The notes below the pieces were generated by a model that was given only the letters and a program-made list of their open reading frames with translations, was not told where the DNA came from and did no database searches. Source: Clostridium sp. CAG:571 (lineage in GTDB: Bacteria > Bacillota > Clostridia > TANB77 > CAG-508). From it: a DNA stretch of 64,000 nucleotides. The stretch spans positions 263,423-327,422 of the forward strand of contig HF999523.1 in assembly GCA_000434015.1 (NCBI GenBank). Direction: 5' to 3'. Position numbers and translations under genes: made by a program. Below, piece after piece: positions 53,893-60,789 of this stretch; the first letter of the stretch is position 1; each line of letters opens with the position of its first letter.

Positions 53893-56526
53893 ATGAAAAA
53901 TCATGAACTAAACGAAAAATATAATCCAAAAGATTTTGAAGAAAGACTTTATCAAGATTGGGAAGAAAAGGGGTATTTTAAACCAAGTATGGATAAGACA
54001 AAAGAAGCATATTCAATAATGATGCCACCACCAAATGTAACAGGAAAACTTCATATGGGACATGCTTTAGATGCTACTATACAAGACTTTTTAATTAGAT
54101 ATAAAAGAATGCAAGGATTTAATACTCTATGGCTTCCAGGAACAGATCATGCAGCTATATCTACAGAGATGAAAGTAGTACAAAAACTACGTGAAAAAGG
54201 TAAGAAAAAATCTGATTTAACACGTGAAGAGTTTTTAAAAGAAGCATGGGACTGGACTAAAGAATATGGTGGAACAATTCAAAAACAACAAAGAAAAATG
54301 GGGTGTTCTTGTGATTGGGATAGAAGCCGTTTTACTTTAGATGAGGGGTTGTCTAAGGCAGTAGAAACAGTATTTCTAAAATTATATGAAAAAGGATATA
54401 TTTATAAAGGAAAAAGAATGATAAATTGGTGTCCAAATTGCAAAACATCAATTTCTGATGCTGAAGTTGAATATAAAGAAGAAGCATCACATATTTGGTA
54501 TATAAAATATCAAATAAAAGATTCTGATGAATATTTAGTAGTGGCAACAACTAGACCAGAAACAATGCTTGGTGATACAGGTGTAGCAGTAAATCCAAAA
54601 GATGCTAGATTTAAACATTTAATAGGCAAAAAGTGTATTTTACCTATCATGAATAAAGAAATACCAATAATAGCAGATCCATTTGTAGATATGGAATTTG
54701 GAACAGGATGTGTTAAATTAACACCATGTCATGATCCAAATGATTATCAAGCAGGAATTAAAAATAATCTAGAATTTGTAGAAGTTTTTGATAGTAATTT
54801 AATAATGAATGATTTAATTCCTGAAGTAAAAGGAATGAATGCATATGAAGCAAGAAATATAATAGTAAATATGTTAAAGGATTTAGGATGTTTAATAAAA
54901 ATCGAAGATTATACGCATAATGTTGCAAAATGTGAAAGATGTAAAACAACAATCGAACCAACAATTTCAGATCAATGGTTTGTAAAAATGGATGAGCTTG
55001 CTAAGCCAGCAATAGAAGCAGTTAAGTCAGGAGATATTAAATTTATACCTTCTAAATATGATAAGACATATTTTAATTGGATGGAAAATTTGCATGATTG
55101 GTGTATATCACGTCAATTATATTGGGGACATAGAATTCCAGCATATTATTGTAAAGAATGTGGAAATATACATGTTGCAAGTAAGATGCCAGAACAATGT
55201 AGTAAATGTGGATGTAAAGAATTAGTTCAAGATCCAGATACATTAGATACATGGTTTAGTTCAGCATTATGGCCTTTTTCTACACTTGGATGGCCAGAAG
55301 AAACAGAAGATTTAAAAACATTTTATCCAACTAATACATTAGTAACAGGGTATGATATTATATCTTTGTGGGTATCTAGAATGATTTTTTCAGGGCTTGA
55401 ATATTTAGGTAAAAAACCTTTTTCAGATGTAATAATTCATGGAATGGTTAGAGACGAACAAGGAAGAAAAATGAGTAAAACTCTTGGAAATGGAGTAGAT
55501 CCACTACAAGTAATAGATGAATATGGAGCAGATGCATTAAGATTTTCTTTAGTTCTTGGAATTAGTTTCGGAAATGATATAAGATATATTCCAGCAAAAG
55601 TTGAACAAGGCTCAAACTTTGCAAATAAATTATGGAATGCATCAAAATTTGTTTTAATGAATTTAAAAGATTATGATGGAAAATATGATTTATCAAAATT
55701 GGCAATAGAAGATAAATGGATTTTGTCAAAAGCAAATAAGTTAGCAAAAGAAATGGCAACAAATATTGATAATTATGATTTGGGTGTTGCAACACAAAAG
55801 ATATATGATTTTATTTGGAATGAATTTTGCGATTGGTATATAGAAATTGTAAAAACACGTTTATATGATAAAGAATGTCTAAATAGAAAAGAAGCTATGT
55901 TTACTTTAAATACTGTTTTAGAATATAGTTTAAAAATGCTACATCCAATAATGCCATTTGTAACAGAAGAAATATATACTAAACTATATAATAATGATGA
56001 AAGTATAATGATTTCAGAATGGCCAAAATACAAAGAAAAATTGAATTTTGCAAAAGAAGAAGATGAAATCGAAATGATAAAATCTATAATTGGTGAAATA
56101 AGAAATATAAGAAACAATATGAATGTTCATCCTTCAAGAAAGTCAAAATTAATATGTGTAACAGAAAAGTATGATAAATTAATAGAAGAGAGTAAAGAAT
56201 TTTTGAAAAAGTTGGGATTTGCAAATGAAATTATAATACAAAAAAATAAAAAAGATATTCCAGAAAATAGTTTTTCAATAATACAAAAAGATTTAGAAAT
56301 ATATATACCATTTGAAGATTTAGTAGATATAGAAGCTGAAAAAGAGAGATTAGAAAAAGAAAAAGAGAGATTAGAAAAAGAAGTATTAAGAGGAGAAAAA
56401 ATGCTTTCAAATCCTGGATTTATAAATAAAGCACCAGAAAGTAAAGTTAAAGAAGAAAAAGAAAAATTATCAAAATATAAAGAAATGTTAGAAAATACAA
56501 TAGAAAGATTAAATGGAATGAAATAA
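53893..56526 (+). CDS. valS: Valyl-tRNA synthetase
   Basis: ValRS charges tRNA-Val. The 877-residue product has PPPNVTGKLHMGHALDATIQ near 42-61, the editing domain (VVATTRPETMLGDTGVAV near 215), KMSKT in GRKMSKTLGNGVD near 530, and a C-terminal coiled coil (AEKERLEKEKERLEKEVL) that ends ERLNGMK. The start at 53893 follows AAAGGAGG; an upstream in-frame ATG at 53866 is before that site. A T-box precedes it. Confidence 0.97.
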   Translation: MKNHELNEKYNPKDFEERLYQDWEEKGYFKPSMDKTKEAYSIMMPPPNVTGKLHMGHALDATIQDFLIRYKRMQGFNTLWLPGTDHAAISTEMKVVQKLREKGKKKSDLTREEFLKEAWDWTKEYGGTIQKQQRKMGCSCDWDRSRFTLDEGLSKAVETVFLKLYEKGYIYKGKRMINWCPNCKTSISDAEVEYKEEASHIWYIKYQIKDSDEYLVVATTRPETMLGDTGVAVNPKDARFKHLIGKKCILPIMNKEIPIIADPFVDMEFGTGCVKLTPCHDPNDYQAGIKNNLEFVEVFDSNLIMNDLIPEVKGMNAYEARNIIVNMLKDLGCLIKIEDYTHNVAKCERCKTTIEPTISDQWFVKMDELAKPAIEAVKSGDIKFIPSKYDKTYFNWMENLHDWCISRQLYWGHRIPAYYCKECGNIHVASKMPEQCSKCGCKELVQDPDTLDTWFSSALWPFSTLGWPEETEDLKTFYPTNTLVTGYDIISLWVSRMIFSGLEYLGKKPFSDVIIHGMVRDEQGRKMSKTLGNGVDPLQVIDEYGADALRFSLVLGISFGNDIRYIPAKVEQGSNFANKLWNASKFVLMNLKDYDGKYDLSKLAIEDKWILSKANKLAKEMATNIDNYDLGVATQKIYDFIWNEFCDWYIEIVKTRLYDKECLNRKEAMFTLNTVLEYSLKMLHPIMPFVTEEIYTKLYNNDESIMISEWPKYKEKLNFAKEEDEIEMIKSIIGEIRNIRNNMNVHPSRKSKLICVTEKYDKLIEESKEFLKKLGFANEIIIQKNKKDIPENSFSIIQKDLEIYIPFEDLVDIEAEKERLEKEKERLEKEVLRGEKMLSNPGFINKAPESKVKEEKEKLSKYKEMLENTIERLNGMK

Positions 56527-56530
56527 ATTA

Positions 56531-56612
56531 AAAAGTGAACCAAATGAAAGAATAGGAGATTTAGTAAAAATTAACTAAATACTCATATTTACCATTTGGT
56601 TCGCTTTTATTT
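56531..56612 (+). terminator. Terminator after valS
   Basis: AAAAGTGAACCAAATG pairs with CATTTGGTTCGCTTTT (one G-U), with a second hairpin inside the loop (ATTTAGT and ACTAAAT), followed by T-rich sequence. It may serve both strands, since a TetR-like remnant ends at 56616 on the other strand. Confidence 0.75.
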
Positions 56613-56615
56613 ATT

Positions 56616-56895
56616 TTAAATAAGAAATAATGCATTAAATATTTTTTTTGAATAAGAACTAATATCATCTAAGGAATAATTAGAAGATTCATTAAAATAT
56701 CGCAAAACTTGATTAACAACACCGGCCTGTATAAAAGAAAATATCAAATTTTAAAGATTTTGATTTTGAAAGTTTTGGAGTTGTGATTAAGAAAGCATAT
56801 AGTTTATTTGAAATAGAATGATTTAGTTTCTCAAGAAAAATTAGTGGTTCTTTAGAAGAAAGTAACAATCTATAAATATCTTCATTTTTATTTTT
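56616..56895 (-). pseudogene. C-terminal remnant of a TetR-like regulator, with a CGG recoding site
   Basis: On the minus strand about 90 residues can be read as the ligand-binding end of a TetR regulator (EPLIFLEKLNHSISNKLYAF, then FDIFFYTG, then VVNQVLRYFNESSNYSLDDI). The frame breaks at an in-frame CGG (56724-56722) followed by T. Skipping the C gives FFYTGGVVNQ, a pattern expected in TetR C-terminal domains. A stop lies upstream and no DNA-binding domain or start is visible, so I call it a fragment. The remainder of the gap up to spoIIAA holds nothing else I recognise apart from a short hairpin at 56960-56979. Confidence 0.5.
56722..56724 (-). other. Recoding site in the TetR-like remnant: GGC-C-GGT
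   Basis: CGG followed by T on the minus strand. Skipping the C (56724) restores 35 further codons of TetR-like sequence to a stop at 56616. Unshifted reading gives CGG, TGT, TGT and a stop. Confidence 0.6.
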
Positions 56896-57032
56896 TTAGA
56901 AAATAACAAAGTATAAAAGTCAATAAATGTCGAAAACTTCCCATAAATCGATAAAAGTTCCTATGTTTTGCTATAGGAAAAAAATGGAAATGGGTTTATA
57001 ATATAAAAAACAAAAGAAGGAGGAGTGTGAAA

Positions 57033-57362
57033 TTGAATAGCAAGTACATTCAAGAAGACAAGCTTTTGATATTAAAAATAACAGAAGAAATTGATCATCA
57101 TACTACACAAGATATAAGGAGGAAAGCAGATAATGAAATTACGAGATATATGCCTAGAAAAGTTGTATTTGATTTTTGCAATGTTACTTTTATGGATAGT
57201 GCAGGGATCGGAATGTTAATAGGAAGATATAAAATAGTAAAAACATTTGGTGGAAGTCTAGAAATGATAAATGTAAAACCAAGTATAAGAAAAGTATTTG
57301 AAATGAGTGGTGTTTTAAAAATAGTACCAATAAGAAAAGATATAAATTTAAATGTGTCATAA
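57033..57362 (+). CDS. spoIIAA: Anti-sigma F factor antagonist SpoIIAA
   Basis: SpoIIAA releases sigma F from SpoIIAB when dephosphorylated. The product of about 109 residues is a STAS domain with the phosphorylated Ser in FMDSAGIGMLIGRY near residue 57. I prefer the TTG at 57033, nine bases after AGGAGG; a GTG at 57027 is too close to the same site, though it is possible. It is first in the operon spoIIAA-spoIIAB-sigF. Confidence 0.93.
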   Translation: MNSKYIQEDKLLILKITEEIDHHTTQDIRRKADNEITRYMPRKVVFDFCNVTFMDSAGIGMLIGRYKIVKTFGGSLEMINVKPSIRKVFEMSGVLKIVPIRKDINLNVS

Positions 57363-57430
57363 CATATTTTTATAAAAATTACAAAATAAATTTTAAATAA
57401 ATATAAATAGTTAAAATAAGGAGAAAAGCT

Positions 57431-57916
57431 ATGAAAAGTCTATATGAAAATGAAATGAAATTAGAATTTTTAAGTAAATCGAACAATGAAGCTTTTGCAC
57501 GTATATCTGTTGCTGCTTTTGCTTCTCAATTAGATCCTACAATAGAAGAAATGGCAGATATAAAAACAGCTGTATCTGAAGCAGTTACTAATAGTATTGT
57601 TCATGGATATGAAGGGATTAATGGAATTGTAAAAATAGTATGTAGAATTTTTGCAAATTGTATAGAAATAGAAATTTCAGATACTGGTAAAGGTATTGAA
57701 AATGTAGAAATGGCAAGAAAACCACTATATACGTCAAAACCTAATTTAGAGAGATCTGGAATGGGATTTACAATAATGGAAAGTTTCATGGATGAAATTA
57801 ATGTTGATTCTGTTCTAGGTTTAGGTACAAAAGTAACAATGAAGAAATTTATAAAAAAAGAGGAGGTTGAAGAAAATATAGAGAAAATAGAGCTAGCTAA
57901 TCTAGGAAGAAGATAA
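57431..57916 (+). CDS. spoIIAB: Anti-sigma F factor SpoIIAB
   Basis: SpoIIAB is a GHKL kinase that binds sigma F and phosphorylates SpoIIAA. The 161-residue product has the N box AVSEAVTNSIVHGYEG near 46-61, the G1 box ISDTGKGIENV near 86, and G2 ERSGMGFTIMESFMDEI near 113. The C-terminus is about 15 residues longer than usual. AAGGAGAAA precedes the ATG. sigF follows after 17 bases. Confidence 0.95.
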   Translation: MKSLYENEMKLEFLSKSNNEAFARISVAAFASQLDPTIEEMADIKTAVSEAVTNSIVHGYEGINGIVKIVCRIFANCIEIEISDTGKGIENVEMARKPLYTSKPNLERSGMGFTIMESFMDEINVDSVLGLGTKVTMKKFIKKEEVEENIEKIELANLGRR

Positions 57917-57933
57917 GAGAGGCAGGAAAAAAT

Positions 57934-58657
57934 ATGTACGAAAATAGTATGGAAGAAATTTATAAAGCTCAAAATGGAAATCAAGAGGCTATGTCTAAAT
58001 TAGTTAAGCAAAATAGCGGTTTGGTTTGGAGTATAGTAAAAAGATTTAATAGTAGAGGTTATGAATTAGAAGACTTATATCAAATAGGTTCACTTCGGTT
58101 TAGTAAAAGCAATAAAAAGATTTGATACAAATTTAGAAGTAAAACTATCTACATATGCTGTACCGTATATATTAGGTGAAATAAAAAGATTTATTAGAGA
58201 TGATGGACCAATTAAAGTTAGTAGAAGTATGAAAGAACTAGGAATTAAAATTAAAGAACTACAAAAAGAATATATGAGAAAAAATGGGAAAGAAATTAAG
58301 GTTGATGAAATTTCTAAAATTTTGAAAATTTCAAAAGAAGAAATTGCAGCAGCATTAGATTCATTTAATCCAATCGAGTCTATATATGATAAAGCATATT
58401 CAGGAGATGATGAAGGTATTAGCATATTAGATAAAATAAGTAGTAGTATAAATGAATCAAATAATGTAGTAGATAAAATTTGCATAAATCAATTAATAGA
58501 AAATCTAGAAGATAGAGAAAAACAATTGATTTTATTAAGATACTATAAAGGACAAACCCAAAGTGAAGTTGCTAAAGTATTAGGAATTACCCAAGTACAA
58601 GTATCCAGAATTGAAAAAAAAGTACTAAACTCAATGAGACTTAAACTTGTAATATAA
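57934..58657 (+). CDS. sigF: RNA polymerase sigma factor F, requires +1 frameshift at CGG
   Basis: Sigma F starts the forespore programme of sporulation. The first frame carries region 2.1-2.2 (SGLVWSIVKRFNSRGYELED, then LYQIGSL). The second continues GLVKAIKRFD, STYAVPYILGEIKRFIRDDG (region 2.4) and the region 4 helix-turn-helix QSEVAKVLGITQVQVSRIEK. Reading 57934-58095, skipping C 58096, then 58097-58657 gives 240 residues, near the normal size. Unshifted reading stops at 58125 with no DNA-binding function. GAGAGGCAGG precedes the ATG. Production of sigma F thus seems to need the frameshift. Confidence 0.94.
58096..58098 (+). other. Recoding site in sigF: CTT-C-GGT
   Basis: In-frame CGG (codon 55) followed by T. 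Skipping C 58096 gives QIGSLGLVKAI, the conserved sigma region 2.2. Unshifted reading gives RFSKSNKKI and a stop. Confidence 0.92.
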
Positions 58658-58669
58658 AAAGGAGGAATT

Positions 58670-59689
58670 ATGCGAAAATTAATTATCTATATTTTGATAT
58701 TAATATTAATTTCTTTTTTGATTCCAATATTATTTACAAATAAATTTGGAGATAGTAAACAAACATTTAGTAAAATAGAAAATATAGATAATAAAAATGA
58801 AAATTCATCAAATATAAATGAATCATCATATGATTATAAAAAATATAATACAGTAAAAGTATTACACACCAAAACTGGAAGTGTAGAAAACTTAAATTTG
58901 GATGAATATTTATATGGAGTAGTATCTGCAGAAATGCCAGCAAGCTTTGAAAAAGAGGCATTAAAAGCACAAAGCATTGTTGCAAGAACGTATACAATTT
59001 ATAAAATTATACATAATGCTGGAAAACACCAAGAAGCCGATATATGTGACGATTCAGGTTGTTGTCAGGCTTGGATTTCAAAAGAAGATAGATTAAATAA
59101 ATGGGACGAAAAAGAAAGGAAAAGTAACTGGAATAAAATAGTATCAGCAGTAAAAGAAACAAAAGGAAAAATTATAACATATAATGGAGAGCCAATAAAT
59201 GCATTTTTTCATTCTAATAGTGGAGGGAGTACAGAAGCACCAATTAACGTATGGGGAGGCTCTGGTTATCCATATCTTCAAACTGTTCAAACATCAGGTG
59301 AAGAAGCTTATACTCAATATAAGTCAGAAGTTAATATGCAAAAACAAGAATTAATAGATAAAATAAAGTCAAAATATCAAGACTTTTCTATTAATTTTGA
59401 AGAAGAAAATGCAATACAAATTTTGGAATATACAAAAGGAAATAGAGTTAAGACTATAAAAATTGGAAATAAGAATTTATCAGGAGTAGAAGTAAGGAGT
59501 ATATTTGGACTGAAATCTGCAAATTTTGGAGTTAAAATTGATGGTGATAACATAATTTTTTCAGTAATAGGATATGGACATGGAGTTGGTATGAGTCAAA
59601 CTGGAGCAGATAGCCTAGCAAAACAAGGAAAAAATTGTGAGGAGATTATTACACATTTTTACATTGGTGTGGAAATTATAGATTTATAG
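58670..59689 (+). CDS. spoIID: Stage II sporulation protein D
   Basis: SpoIID is a lytic transglycosylase of the engulfment machinery. The 339-residue product has an N-terminal membrane helix (residues 4-23) and the SpoIID/LytB domain with LDEYLYGVVSAEMPASFEKE near 82-101, including the catalytic Glu in SAEMP. SIVARTYTIY, CQAWISKED and the C-terminal GYGHGVGMSQTGADSLAKQG also fit. AAGGAGGAA precedes the ATG. It lies 12 bases after sigF. Confidence 0.94.
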   Translation: MRKLIIYILILILISFLIPILFTNKFGDSKQTFSKIENIDNKNENSSNINESSYDYKKYNTVKVLHTKTGSVENLNLDEYLYGVVSAEMPASFEKEALKAQSIVARTYTIYKIIHNAGKHQEADICDDSGCCQAWISKEDRLNKWDEKERKSNWNKIVSAVKETKGKIITYNGEPINAFFHSNSGGSTEAPINVWGGSGYPYLQTVQTSGEEAYTQYKSEVNMQKQELIDKIKSKYQDFSINFEEENAIQILEYTKGNRVKTIKIGNKNLSGVEVRSIFGLKSANFGVKIDGDNIIFSVIGYGHGVGMSQTGADSLAKQGKNCEEIITHFYIGVEIIDL

Positions 59690-59731
59690 CTTATTAAATC
59701 TATAATAAAATTTATTTATGTTTTTTTTCCT

Positions 59732-59759
59732 GTATAAATTTCTCTCAAAAGGAAATAAT
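59732..59759 (+). promoter_or_regulatory. Candidate sigma F/G-type promoter of the spoIIQ-like gene
   Basis: GTATA (59732-59736) and GGAAATAAT (59751-59759), with 14 bases between, fit the forespore consensus (GYATA and GGnnAnAHT) apart from a spacer one base short. It is 35 bases before the gene, and spoIIQ is a sigma F target in Bacillus. Confidence 0.5.
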
Positions 59760-59793
59760 TATACTAAAGAAAAATTAAGGAGGAAGTTATTTT

Positions 59794-60645
59794 ATGAGAA
59801 AAGATATACAAAGAAAAAGAAATATACAAAAAGCGAGTTTAAATAAAATGTTATTTACATCAGGTGGGATTGTTTCTCTACTAATAATAGTAGTTGTAGT
59901 TTCGTTTTTCATTTATGGAAATAAAAATGCAGAAGAATCAAAACTTGGACAAATAAATAATGATAAAATAGCAAGTTTAGCAACAGAGGGAAGTAATATA
60001 GCAAGTCAAACAAGTAGTAGTATAGGAAAATCTGTTAATGAAGCTAAAGAAGAGTCAAATACAGTAGTGGTAGTAGATACAAGTTCAGAAAAGAGTAAAA
60101 ACGAAGGAAATCAGATAAAAAATAATAAAGAAACTTCTGAAAACAAATCAAACAAAACAAGCAATACTACTATTAAGGAAGAAAGCAAAAGTGTAAATAC
60201 AGAAGAAAATGTAGCTAAAAAGGAAACAAAAAAATCAGATCCAGTATTTTCAATGCCTGTTGAAGGTGATGTTATAACAGAATATGCTAAAGATAAATTG
60301 GTTTATTCAGATACTTTAAAAGAATGGGTAACACATGCAGGAATCGATATAAAAGCAGATAAAACTACTATTGTTAAAGCATCTGAAGAGGGAAAAATAA
60401 AGTCAATAAAAAATGATCCAAGATATGGACTAACAGTAGTAATAGAGCATAATAATGGATATAGTACTGTATATTCTAATTTGTTAACAGCAGAATTTGT
60501 AACAGCTGGAGAAAATGTAAAAAAAGGGCAAACGATAGGAACTGTAGGAAATACAGCTACTTTTGAAATTTCGGATGAATCACATTTACATTTTGAAATT
60601 TTAAAAGACAATGTTCAAATAGATCCTAATATGTATATAAAATAA
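59794..60645 (+). CDS. spoIIQ: SpoIIQ-like M23 peptidase domain protein
   Basis: SpoIIQ crosses the inner forespore membrane and binds SpoIIIAH in the channel between the two cells. The 283-residue product has one membrane helix (about 22-46), a Ser/Asn/Lys-rich linker (about 50-150), and a LytM domain with HAGID near 185 and HLHFE near 268. These correspond to the HxxxD and HxH zinc ligands, so the domain may be active, as in clostridial SpoIIQ and unlike Bacillus. AAGGAGGAA precedes the ATG. Confidence 0.85.
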   Translation: MRKDIQRKRNIQKASLNKMLFTSGGIVSLLIIVVVVSFFIYGNKNAEESKLGQINNDKIASLATEGSNIASQTSSSIGKSVNEAKEESNTVVVVDTSSEKSKNEGNQIKNNKETSENKSNKTSNTTIKEESKSVNTEENVAKKETKKSDPVFSMPVEGDVITEYAKDKLVYSDTLKEWVTHAGIDIKADKTTIVKASEEGKIKSIKNDPRYGLTVVIEHNNGYSTVYSNLLTAEFVTAGENVKKGQTIGTVGNTATFEISDESHLHFEILKDNVQIDPNMYIK

Positions 60646-60658
60646 AAATAAAGTTGTC

Positions 60659-60706
60659 AAAATTACCAAAATTCAAATTGGAAATTTTGGCAATTTTAAT
60701 TTTTCT
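60659..60706 (+). terminator. Terminator after the spoIIQ-like gene
   Basis: AAAATTACCAAAATT pairs with AATTTTGGCAATTTT (one mismatch) around a 9-base loop, followed by a T-rich stretch. It separates the sporulation genes from addA. Confidence 0.75.
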
Positions 60707-60789
60707 ATTTAAAAAACAATAATATAATGATAATATAATAAAAATAAGAATGGTAAAAATATAAAGAAAGTTACAAAAGTGGAGGAAAA

